A stretch of DNA of 64,000 bases. Source: Aphanomyces cochlioides. Taxonomy: Eukaryota > Oomycota > Saprolegniomycetes > Saprolegniales > Verrucalvaceae. Shown piece by piece: positions 39,295 to 49,779 of this stretch (positions are counted from its first letter, which is position 1; each line of letters starts with the position of its first letter). The stretch spans positions 868,001-932,000 of the forward strand of contig JAHQRK010000006.1 in assembly GCA_019828595.1 (NCBI GenBank). Reading direction: 5' to 3'. The notes under the pieces were generated by a model that did not search any database, was not told the origin of the DNA, and saw only the letters and a list, made by a program, of their open reading frames with translations. The translations under genes and the position numbers were made by a program.

Positions 39295-40176
39295 CTGAGA
39301 TCATCCCCATATAAATCCACCGATTTATACAAGATTATCGTCCAATTAGAGTGCAATGAGTTGGATGATGTGTTGAGATTGGGCAGAAATAGTTAATTTG
39401 GAAAGGCACCAGCCCGATCACTACATGAAGTCTAGCCAAACTTTCTGCACGCAACTTGCAGCGCAGTGCTTCTCTGGATCTGATTGATGGAACGATCCAG
39501 AGAAGTACGCATATAAGGTAAGCGGCTTTTGATTCCGCTAAAGGAACAATGTATTGATTGCGAGTAGAACGGAAGCGCACACTGGCGATTCAACTCCTGT
39601 TTGGAGATGTGTGGCGTATCCCAACATGTAATGTAATTAAAAAACACAAGCAGCACAAACTAAAACTATGTCCTTCCATAATCTACATGCACGACACATC
39701 TCTGGAACTGAAAGAAAATGGTCAAGCTCTGGAGTTAAAGATGGCACAACGTTCACCAGTCGATAAGTTTAATGTTGTCCCATCTTCAGCCTCAGAGCTC
39801 GGCCGAAGGAAGTTGCCGTGCTGGTCAAGACTAACCACATTTACCTGTTCACTATTCGAGCACAGGTTTCTGCTTCGGTTTTGGTTGCTTCGCAGTGCAA
39901 CATCGATCATAATTGGGGAAATTTTTGTGAATTCTTTGATGTTTGATTGGCTCTCCTTCCAGTAAATCTGTGGATTTGCGTTTTCTGCTCTCTCCGAAGA
40001 AAATTTATTAAATTTCATACAAATATTCATACTGTTTTGAATAATAATGTGAAATAAAAGATTAACTTATCGAAATTGTAAATCATTTGATTTACTCGAG
40101 AGTATAATTTCCTCTATATGATTTACAAAATCTTGATTATGAATTTTTGGAATAAATACGAGGGGAAGAGCGTCGT
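39295..40176. other. Intergenic region right of the MITE
   Basis: About 880 bases, AT-rich. It has small open frames with no recognisable domain and no repeat beyond the MITE edge. Confidence 0.35.
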
Positions 40177-41076
40177 CTAGTGCAAAATTTCCGACACCAA
40201 ACTGGATTTGCGGCTGCTGGTTGTGGCCACATCGCCGCACGTCTTTGCCGACGTGGATTCGACAACGTACGCGTGCGCTGCGACTTGGCCAAGACTCCAG
40301 CGTTCCACTGGGTTGATCACAAGCATTTTCTCCAGCAAGTCCATGGCGGCGGGTGGAATCACATTTTCCAATTGCCAAGCGTGGCAGAGTCCTCGGCAGC
40401 CCTTGGTCGCGATGAATTGCATGGACGCATCGGACTCATGGGCGACTTCAAACGGCGGGGAGCCCGTGAGGAGTATGAAGAGCATCACACCGAGCGACCA
40501 CACGTCAGCTTTGGCAGGATCGTACGCATCCATGAGATGCATTTCAGGAGCCATGTAGAATGGTTTGCCCACGAGGTTTTGGCGGCACGTGTGCAAAGCA
40601 GTGGCAAGACCAAAATCGCTCAATTTCAAATTGCCATGTGCGTCGACGAGAACGTTTTCAAGCGAAAGATCGCAATGGGCAAATCCTTGAGCGTGCATAA
40701 ATTGCACGGCGCTGCAAATGTGGCCAAAATACGTTTGGACAAGCGATGGATCCAATCGTCGGTCGGGTGCATTTTCGACATGGTCAAAGAGTTCGCCGTT
40801 GCGACAGTGTTCCAAGACAAAATATTCGCTCCCGTCGGCTGAAAAATCATTCAAGAGCTGGAGAATGTGGCGGTGGCCGCCATTTTCACAGAGCTTTCTG
40901 TGTACTTGGAGCTCAATCGATGCGGATGGGTCCGCTGCGCCATGGCCACCCACATTTACAAATTGTACCTGTACACGCTTGACCACGACGGTTGCACCCG
41001 TCTGGCGATCCGCGCACAAAAGTACTTGGCCCGTTCGAGTCGCTGCGAGCTCGTTCAAGACTGTGTATCGGTCCAT
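40177..41076 (-). CDS. Small protein kinase with HCD motif, copy 2
   Basis: 299 aa, one exon, paralogous to the kinase at 37436-38299 over the whole length. It shares the degenerate Gly loop (LAATRTGQVLL), the lysine in VVVKRV, HCDLSLENVL, LSDFGLA, FYMAPEMH and DVWSLGVMLFILLTGSPP. An insertion between the lysine and helix C (VGGHGAADPSA) and a Ser-rich C-terminal tail (TTSSRKSSLVSE) are its main differences. Both genes point the same way with about 1.9 kb between them, so this is a tandem duplication later opened up by insertion, including a MITE. The substrate is unknown. Confidence 0.8.
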   Translation of the reverse strand: MDRYTVLNELAATRTGQVLLCADRQTGATVVVKRVQVQFVNVGGHGAADPSASIELQVHRKLCENGGHRHILQLLNDFSADGSEYFVLEHCRNGELFDHVENAPDRRLDPSLVQTYFGHICSAVQFMHAQGFAHCDLSLENVLVDAHGNLKLSDFGLATALHTCRQNLVGKPFYMAPEMHLMDAYDPAKADVWSLGVMLFILLTGSPPFEVAHESDASMQFIATKGCRGLCHAWQLENVIPPAAMDLLEKMLVINPVERWSLGQVAAHAYVVESTSAKTCGDVATTSSRKSSLVSEILH

Positions 41077-42271
41077 TTTCGATGCGAACTTTGGCGTTGA
41101 AGGCGAAAGCGAGAATGGAATTCATCCTCTGCTACTTGCACGGGCATGTTACGCGCAGCTTGACACGTTTGCGACGCTTTCGACGTGCAAGTTGTAGATT
41201 CGGATGGCTGGCGTTGCAAACGACGCCTCTGATTGGTGGAAACAATATTTTCACGCAATTTGATTGGCTGAAAATGTAACGGTCATCTTGGTGTCTCAGA
41301 CCAAGTTAGTTCGCCAGCAGTGTGTCATCTTTTGGCCATGTTGTCGAGCCGATCGTAGACAACCAAGCACGACACAGCCGCGGCGCCAAAATAAGTTGGG
41401 AATGCGTCACGTCGTCCGCTTATTTGTTGGCGACGTCGTTGGAGCGACGAGAGAGACGACGGTATCGTCAAAGAGAGACGGGTAGGTGGTTTGGTTGGAG
41501 GCGGGGCAGTGTGGCGACACTTCATCCATTCAAGAAATCGTCGCGTTGGTATCACGGTCCAAATCCAACACGTCCGATGGGATTCGTGACAGATCCAACG
41601 TGTGCAACGTGGGTGGCATGGTGAAATGGGGTGCATGTAGAGCAAAGGCGTGGACGGCAGCTTCAAAATGTACAATCTAGCGCTGTGGGAAGTTCAAGTT
41701 GTACGCTGCTTCAATCATTACGCCACGACGTAGTTCAAAAAAGGAGCAGCAAGACGGACTGGCGCGAGAGGGTTACGAGCTCGACGAATGTCACGAAACA
41801 CTCATAGCAGAGTTGAAACCCAACGTGTCGTGACGAGGCGGATCTAAGTGCTTGGAGCCTGTAACGTGACAAGGCGCTGCACACGACCAAAGCACAATAG
41901 ACAATCGATTTACTAACTCATGCACTGGGACGTGCGCGTTCGTTTGTTGTTGTGGCGTCATTCTTTGCTTCGTCAATGCCACGGACTTTGATTCTTTTGA
42001 GTATTTCTCGGACGAGTTTGATTGATTCTTACGACATGACTGATAAAATTGTACAATGTAGCAAGGAGTGGATAAGAATGATAGAAAGGTCAAAGAGTTC
42101 CCCCCAAGAGGGGGGCGAGGGTGTCTCGAGAAATTGTAAGAAATTTATCGTAGAAACCTTGCGGAATCTGAGTGCCATGTGACAAGACTGCCTCGTTTTG
42201 TTACAGTTACAAACTCCCACTTGCGAAATTATCCTTATTGCGTAATGAAGAGTCCATCATTATGCAGCTTT
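41077..42271. other. Gene-poor region
   Basis: GATTGG (inverted CCAAT) boxes near 41231 and 41263 lie upstream of kinase copy 2. Beyond that only unconvincing frames are present. A GC-rich hairpin (CCCCCCAAGAGGGGGG) lies near 42101-42116. Confidence 0.35.
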
Positions 42272-43272
42272 GAACCTTTCGGTGTTGTGATGCCTTCCGC
42301 CTGTGAATGTTCCTATGGGTGCATTAGACATGCTCTACTGAATTAGATTTGATATTCTTTGATTCATGAGCTGAATTGTGAGTCGAGCCGCAATTAAAAC
42401 AGTATTGATCCTACATCACTCAAATCTAAAACATTAACTCACATATCTAACTTCCGAATGCTTCCTGTAGCCAAGGCTGGAATTGATGTTGAAGAGTGAA
42501 CACAGGAAATTATCATCTCACCTAGGACGATGTTGAGGCAAAGGAGACCGGGTGTGATGAAGCTTGAAATTTTCATGTTTCATCACACCTTCACACGTTT
42601 CCTAATCTTACCTACTGTGAAGCCATACTATAACCAATTAACCCTGCATCACTGCATGATGCAACCTCGTGCAATATGATCTTATCACTTCGTGAGCTTG
42701 TTTTTTCGCTGTTCGTCTTTGGCGGTATGCCTCACTCCTTTATATTACGAAGGGAAATGACTTAACAAAATCAATTTTAGGGGAAAGAGTTAATCAATAT
42801 GGGGTACATACATGTAGTGTTCAAAATACAATACGCAAAGTCTTCAGATCCCCCCGAAGGGGGTCTATTATAAGGGGTTACCCCTTCTAACTAAAAAACT
42901 GAAAAGTTACCTGTAATAGTATTCGCCCACGTGTAAATTCCGTGAATTTTCATTCAAGTCGCCCAGACCATCACACATCTCCATGCCGCCCAAAATGATT
43001 TTCTTTCGATAGATTGTTCGACTTTGATGATGTTTTAACACTCAGTCGATTGGTAATTAATTCATTCTGAGCGATGAGGGAAGAAGCCCAAAATGAATTC
43101 TGTACGATAAGAGACGACACGTGATTAAAGACGAAGGCGCCCTTTTTCCTCTTGACGAGAAGGGCCATGTAACTTGCAAGCCAAACAATCCGACGAGCGT
43201 ATTTACTCTGCTTCTTGGCTGTGAAACCCATTCACAACTTTTCAGCGCAAGATATCCTTGCTCTACTTTTCA
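42272..43272. repeat. 1-kb non-coding repeat, copy 1
   Basis: Starts at GAACCTTTCGGTGTTGTGAT and ends after GCGCAAGATATCCTTGC. The same landmarks occur in the same order in copy 2: GGGTGCATTAGA, the CACTGxxTGATGCxACCTCGTGCAAT block, a C5-6GAAG4-5 hairpin (42846-42866 here), CCCACGTGTAAA, and GACGACACGTGAT. No long open frame or transposase motif was found. Confidence 0.75.
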
Positions 43273-43299
43273 GAGTGGTGCTTGACAGTTCTCAGCTCG

Positions 43300-44320
43300 G
43301 AACCTTTCAGTCTTGTGATGTCTTCGGCCTGTGAAGTTGCTGTGGGTGCATTAGAAATTCTCTGCTGAACAGGGTGTGCTAGTCTTTGATTTCATGAGCT
43401 GACTGGTAACTGTGGTCTTAGGGCCTGGTCGCTACAAGTCGACTCCCAATTGAAAAAGAATTGACCATGTTTCACGGTCAATTCTACAACATTAAACTTC
43501 AAGCGCTTTGCATGTTGCCTCTGAGATTTAACTTCGAGTGCTTCTCGGAACGGAACCTATGCTAGAATTGATGATAGAAAGTAGGAAAATATGTTGATCG
43601 ACCACATAGAAAAAGTTGCTGAAGGGTTTCAAGTTGATTGGAGGGTATTCGTAACACTCTTGTCGTCTCACCAAGGGCAATCTTGCTGGTTTGCTTCGCC
43701 TTAAATTTTATGTTGAAGTTATCAAGATGTTAAACACGTACACACTTCACACGTTTGCGAGCAATTCATCGTGCATCACTGGTTGATGCCACCTCGTGCA
43801 ATATAATCTTACCACATCGCGGGCTGGATTTTCGTTGTTATTCGCCTTTGGTGGCATGCCTCACTTCGTCATGAGGGGAACAGTATTTGGCAAACAAAAT
43901 GCCAGCTCTAATGGCACCCCCGAAGGGGATAATATGATAAGGGACCGTAAGTCCAAAACAAAAACTGGTGAAAATGTCGTAAGACGGCGTGAAACGTTTG
44001 GCGTAAAATTCCTACAATACTCTCCCACGTGTAAAATTTGTGGGTTTTCATTCGAATCACCCAAACCACAATCTTCTCTGTCAAAAGAGAATCATTTTGA
44101 TGGTGTGATGATGTCAATCGATTGATAATTCTTTCATTCTGAGCTATGTATGAGTGACGAAGCTCGAAAGACGACACGTGATGACAGACGAAGACGCCCT
44201 TTATTCTTCTCGATGAGAAGTGCTATGAAACCTTGCATGCCAAGCAGTTCGACGAGTGTATTTACCCTGCCTCTTGGCACAACTTTCTAGCGCAAGATAT
44301 CCTTGAGCTGCTTTTCTTCA
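43300..44320. repeat. 1-kb non-coding repeat, copy 2
   Basis: Diverged direct copy of 42272-43272, offset by about 1030-1050 bases. Its hairpin block (CACCCCCGAAGGGGATAAT) is near 43913-43932. Differences are mostly substitutions and short indels spread evenly, so the duplication is old. Confidence 0.75.
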
Positions 44321-45174
44321 GACACCCATGCAATGGTCTCTTTCTTGTGCTGGTTGAAAGTTCTAGAAAGCCGTGTTCATCCATCTCACTGTGTTTCCTC
44401 TTGTGAAACACCAAATGGTGAGAAATTTTACTTGATCGTCATCTCGTAAAAGCTTGCATTCATTTGATCGATCCAGATGACGGCATGTCCATTTCAGACC
44501 CCCGCTTTGCTACCCTCGCTTTGCTTTACTTTGTCAAGACTTTCTGCTGTGTTTCGCGTCGAACGAATCGTCGAGTGACTAGCATTGGTTAAACTTCTCA
44601 CCAAGACTGGTTTGGTTTGCCAGCAACGTCCCTCGAGCGTGCTTTCCTCAAGATGAACAACGGCTCCGCGTTTGGTGCCATTGATGGATTGCATTCATGA
44701 CTTTGGGCTGGTCTCATTGCAGCTTCGCTGTCATTCTCTGAATCGATTGAGAAATCGCATGGCACGGAGATTTTCGAGGAGCTCAAATCTTGAAATTTCA
44801 TGTTGTACTTGACAATAACACCTGTCGTGCGATGCAATACCCGCCCAGATCACATGTCGGGCTCTTTCCCATCGCAGCTTCTATTATATCTCCCGCCAAG
44901 TAAATTGCGCAGCATCACACAGTTTCATGCTGTTCAGGACGCCATCTCTGTGCAGCTCGGCATTTCCTCTTGGCTGTCTCTCGAGCTCCAAATGGACAAT
45001 CGGGATTGGCTCGTCATCCTCCAATGAACAATTCTGATTGGCTGATTTTAAGCTCAACTTGTCCCGTATTGTGGAAATCTTGATCTTCTTATCCGGATAA
45101 AATATCCGGCCTGCTTTGAACCAATCGGAGATCTTTTTCTGGTCCAGTTTAAGTTTTGTCGACAGGTGAAGAAC
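44321..45174. other. Upstream region of the Lon gene
   Basis: No gene seen. GATTGG (inverted CCAAT) boxes stand near 45004 and 45039, and the TTATCCGGATAA palindrome at 45089. Confidence 0.35.
45089..45109. promoter_or_regulatory. TTATCCGGATAA palindrome upstream of Lon
   Basis: Perfect 12-base palindrome at 45089-45100 followed by ATATCCGG at 45102-45109, 75 bases before the Lon start codon. Confidence 0.4.
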
Positions 45175-47641
45175 ATGGAATCGCTTGCGCAGTCGACGTT
45201 GCCAATCCTGACAATCCGCGACTCTGTGCTTTTCCCCGGCGCATATATGCGCATCGCTGTAGGTCGTGAAAGCAGTCTCCGTCTTGTGCAGGATTCGCTC
45301 TGGGATGATTTCCACAAATCGCTCGAAGCAACTCAAATTACGCCCGTCTTGCTCGGTGTCTTCACGGAACATGGGGTGAAGGAAAATTACTCGCTCGGCC
45401 AAATTGGCACAGTTGCCCGCATTATCCAACTCCAGCGCTCTCGGTCGAATCAATCGTTTGAATATTCGATGCTGATTCAATCGCTCGCAAGGATCAGCAT
45501 TGTTGAAACGATCCAAACAGAGCCGTTCCTCACGGCGACCGTACAATTGGAAAAAGATGCATACGACGGCAAGACGAAGATTCCCCTCAAGCAAATGATC
45601 GCCCAAGTCACGTCAGGACTAGCACTTGGCAAATCGATGCAACTCATCGCCCCGCGACTCCAGAATGATCCACAAATTGCGCGTAAGCTGAGTGTATGGC
45701 TTGACATGCTGGCAGCGCACATTCAAGCATCCCCTGCCGAAAAGCAAATGGTTCTCAATGCAGTGAATATCATTCACCGTCTCGAGCTCCTGTGGGCGAT
45801 GCTCCAACACCAAAAGAAGACGATTAAGCCACAGGCGATGACTGCTGCAGCGGCGTTGCGAGACTCACCATTTGAAGATCCAAGCAGCGGCAGTGAAGAT
45901 GATGAAGTCCGCTCACTTGAGAAGAAGATCCATTCCTTGAAGCCACATTTGACTGACGAAACTTACCAAATGGTCCTTCGAGAACACAGGCGTCTCAAGC
46001 GTATGAATTCAAATCAACCCGAGCACCATGTCATATTGCAATACTTGGATTTCTTCTGCGCCCTACCTTGGGCTCCTTCTGAAGCAGCGCCACCTCTCGA
46101 TCTCTCGACTGTCCAAACTCAATTGAACAAGGATCACTACGGAATGCAAAAAGTCAAGACACGCCTTGTTGAATACATGGCCGTCCGAAGTTTGACACAA
46201 CACCAACCCCGCTCGAAAGGCATGATCTTGTGTCTCGTTGGCCCTCCCGGCGTTGGCAAGACGAGCTTGGCCCAGTCCATCGCTAAAGCAACAAACCGTA
46301 CGTTGCAACGACTGGCGCTTGGGGGGGTTTCAGACGAGAGTGAAATCCGTGGTCATCGCAAAACATACATTGGCGCTATGCCTGGCAACGTCCTCTTAGC
46401 TCTTCGTCGAGCTCAAGTGAACAATCCTCTCATGGTCTTGGATGAAATTGACAAGTTGGGCGTCAAGGGATACAACAACAACGCAGTCGCAAATGCCCTG
46501 CTCGAAGTGCTTGATCCAGCTCAAAACGACACATTTAAAGACCATTACTTAAACGTCCCGTTCGATCTCAGTCGCGTGCTCTTCATTGCGACTGCCAATA
46601 CCCTGGACACTATCCCCAGGCCTCTACTTGATCGTATGGAAATTGTCCACATTGAAGGTTATACCAGTGCAGAGAAGCTTGCGATTGCTCAACAGTACAT
46701 TGTCCCCCGACAAATTCAAGACCATGGGCTTACATCCCCCGTTGAATTCACACCCGAAGGTCTCCAGTACATTATCAACCACTACACACAAGAAGCTGGT
46801 GTCCGAGGTCTCCAGCGACAGGTACGCGCCATCATTTAGGGCGATGAGCTGATGAACCTCTGTAGATTGGCTCTATTTGTCGTCATATTGCTGTCCAAGT
46901 CGTAAATGACGAAGCGATTACTGATGTGGTCACTCCAGAGCACGTACAAGAAATTTTGGGCCAGGAAACAGTTCGCAATGACGTGGCGCTTCGCGCTGGT
47001 GTCCCTGGAGTCTCGACGGGTTTGGCTTGGTCGACTGTGGGTGGCTCGATTTTGTTCGTCGAAGCTACTGCGGTCAAAGATGACTTAACAACCACCAACA
47101 ATCCAATAAAACTTACACTCACGGGCACTTTGGGTGACTGCATGAAGGAATCGGCGCAATTGGCCGTCACATGGCTTAAAGTCCACTTACCAGTTCTGAT
47201 GCAAGTCGACCTGAAGCCGATTTCTGAATTCCACATCCATTTCCCAGAAGGGGCGACACCAAAAGACGGCCCGTCTGCCGGCGTTGCGATAGTCTGCGCT
47301 TTGGTTTCGGTACGAATTGCCTTCCATGCTGCATTTATTGACTGGTATTGTAGGTTGTAACCCAACTTGTTGTGCCCATCGATCTGGCCATGACGGGCGA
47401 AATTACTCTGAGGGGGGTGGTTCTCGCAGTGGGGGGAATTACACAAAAGGTCCATGCCGCCGCCCGCGCCGGCATCACACGAGTGCTTTTGCCACTCGGG
47501 AACAAAAAAGATGGCGATGCTGTGCAAGCCAGCCTCCCCGGGATCGAATTGATTTACGTTCAGAATATTGTCGATGTGCTGCGAGTTGTCTTTGGCCTTC
47601 GCGCCGGGGACGACGCTGCACTTGTAACAAGTCGACTATAA
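45175..47641 (+). CDS. LONP2: Peroxisomal Lon protease
   Basis: Three exons (45175-46821, 46866-47309, 47354-47641) give 792 aa. The N-terminal Lon substrate domain starts at once ([19 protein letters not shown]) with no mitochondrial presequence. The AAA+ module has Walker A (GPPGVGKTS) near 355 and Walker B (MVLDEIDK) near 419. The protease domain holds the catalytic Ser in [10 protein letters not shown] near 683 and Lys in [10 protein letters not shown] near 728. The protein ends in SRL, a type 1 peroxisomal targeting signal, so it should act in the peroxisome matrix and degrade oxidised or unassembled enzymes, as LONP2 and Pln do. The sensor-2 region ([11 protein letters not shown]) lies across the first intron. 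The stop is 25 bases from the stop of the convergent V-ATPase gene. Confidence 0.92.
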
Positions 47642-47666
47642 GACAAAAGGTAGATGTGTATTTTCG

Positions 47667-49257
47667 TTACAACGACAAGGGCGTGAACGAGTTGGACACG
47701 TATGGGTAGTACTCGACGGAGGACGCGCCAGCAGCTTCTTCGACGGCGGCAAATTGCGCAGGTTGGAGATGTTCATATCTTTTGTCGAGATACTGGCGGA
47801 GCTTCTTGTCTTTACCGGCTTTGGGTTTGTAAAGCACCGCGACGAAGTTGACGGGAAGACCGTATCGTAACACGGATTCCACAAAGACGCGGACCGCCTT
47901 CACGTGCATCCAAGCGATGAAAGTTTCGCCAAAATGGGCCTTGCACCATCGCAAAAGCCCCGTGTAGAGACGGTTGACCTGCACAAATTGCATGACCTCT
48001 TCAGTTGCGACGACAAAAGACGTACCTCAACTTCGAGCTCGGCAATCATCGTCTCATTCGTGGCATGCGACGTTGGGTCAAACGTGAAATCACGTGCCGT
48101 GAAGCGTTTTTCGCGAGCGGCATGCTTGAACTTTTCAACATAATCCAAGAGCGAACCAGCTTCAAAGTTGCCATCTTGGTCATACGTGCCAGATTGGTAT
48201 TGGCCCTTGAGGATCGTGACCGTGTACAAACACGCATCACCTTCTTCCAACAGTTTGCTATACTCGTTTGATTACAACAGGCAGCAAGGAATGAAGAGGG
48301 TACCGAGAAGAGTTTGGCACGACAGGAGAGCCACGGACAGAGCCACGCGATTGTTTGGGACCAAATTCCGCAATATCTTCGCCAATTGTGGCATACGACG
48401 AGATCCACACTTCTTCCTGTGATCTACAGCACTTGTGAGTACTAAAAAAGGGAGAAGGCGACAGACTTGGGCACAACAACGACAAGCGTCTGGAGGTATT
48501 CAGTATTGATAAAGTCAGACGTCTTGACAATGTCGGGCGTCAAAATGTCGGTAAGATTCGTCACCAAGAGATTCCCTCTGTCATGCTGTGAAGGAAGATC
48601 TGACATTGAGAACGTACCCCTTCTTCTTTTGGCTCAACGAGAGCTGTTGCTTCTTTTCCGTGTAGCGTGTGCTAAGTTGCTTGAGCTCTTCTTCGATTTT
48701 GCCAATTGACTAGTATGACTATCAACATCAACAAAGTCATCAATTCTCGCACCGATTGAATGATCGAGACGATTTCAGACAATGGTCGGCGATGGGGATG
48801 TTTTGCTTCGTCCCACGAGAAGTGGTTCAAGTAGCGTTCGACAGGAACTACGCTATAGTCGAAAGGCATGCTCCAAGTGAAGCGCAATACCTCCATCAAC
48901 AGTCAAAGCTTCTCCACCCTTGTTCAAATCATGGAATTGACGTTCGATCTTGCGTACGGCGCCTTCAACAACCATATCAATACGATTCAAGTCTTCTCCA
49001 AGCGTCTAATATCCTCCGTTAAGCATTGATCGTTGGTGTACCAAAATTACCATGAGCGAATCCAAAGTGCCGACCAACAAGTCTGACGGCAATTCCAAAC
49101 GATAGAGCTCTACGAGACGGTCCAACTGACGTCATATATTCAGTGACATACCTGACAGATCGTTCTTGGACGATGCAGTCTCGGCCTTCAGTTCATTGAA
49201 CGTCGTATCGCTCGACTTGTTGCCTTCATTTGGCACGGCGACGACCCAGTAGCTCAT
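47667..49257 (-). CDS. VMA5: V-type ATPase subunit C
   Basis: Nine exons (49257-49152, 49109-49051, 49005-48891, 48847-48753, 48709-48618, 48577-48463, 48416-48304, 48257-48026, 47978-47667) join in frame to 412 aa, near the family's usual 380-400. It begins SYWVVAVPNEGNKS. HFSWDEAKHP is near 125, and TEYLQTLVVVVPK, VVPNSSR and TARDFTFDP lie in the middle. The C-terminus has the hallmark VKAVRVFVESVLRYGLPVNF. Subunit C clamps the peripheral stalks to the membrane sector and is released when the proton pump is switched off. Two introns have alternative sites: the 48463 donor is weak, and a nearer acceptor for the last exon would leave an intron of only 29 bases, so the farther one was chosen. 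Confidence 0.88.
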
Positions 49258-49779
49258 CTTGAGGGAAAAAAGTCGAAGTTGGATTGCTCTTGAGAAAGGC
49301 ATCCGGATAATTCATGCATTTTGATATTGTTAATATATTACGTTAAGACTTTGATATTAAATCCTCTCCTTTAAAAAAATCAATTTGGGCTTATCCGGAT
49401 AATCCTATTCGTGCGGCTCGAATAAAATTGAATTCTAACCAATGTCAAAACGCCATCACTACTTTGCCATGAATAAGATTCACGATTGAAGTCTTGGAGT
49501 CCAAAGTAATTAATCGTATTACGATAGCCTTTCTTCGCTATGTCTCGCCTCGTGCGTGGTGTTATCAGTCAAAATTGACCGCAAAATGGCTCAGGAATGA
49601 CTTATCCGGATACACCAGATAATTTTAATATTTTTAAAATACTGGCTATTAAGATCGGTATTGTATTCAAAATTTAATAAAACTGTGTTGCATTATCCGG
49701 TTTAAAAATGGCAATGGTTTATGGAAAGGACATCATCCATGCTTTGAGATAGGAAAGCTGGCCATTCTAATTACCAAAG
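49258..49779. other. AT-rich region with CCGGATAA motifs
   Basis: Upstream of V-ATPase C and downstream of Mrd1. Motif copies stand at 49301-49310 (ATCCGGATAA), 49391-49402 (perfect palindrome), 49602-49612 and 49692-49700, with AT-rich sequence between them. No gene was seen. Confidence 0.45.

Noticed and set aside
42272..44320. CRISPR-like or satellite array
   Set aside because: Only two units of about 1 kb with evenly spread divergence; there are no short regular repeats or spacers.
47997..48025. A 29-base intron in V-ATPase C
   Set aside because: The next acceptor, 18 bases further on, gives a 47-base intron like the others and keeps the same frame.
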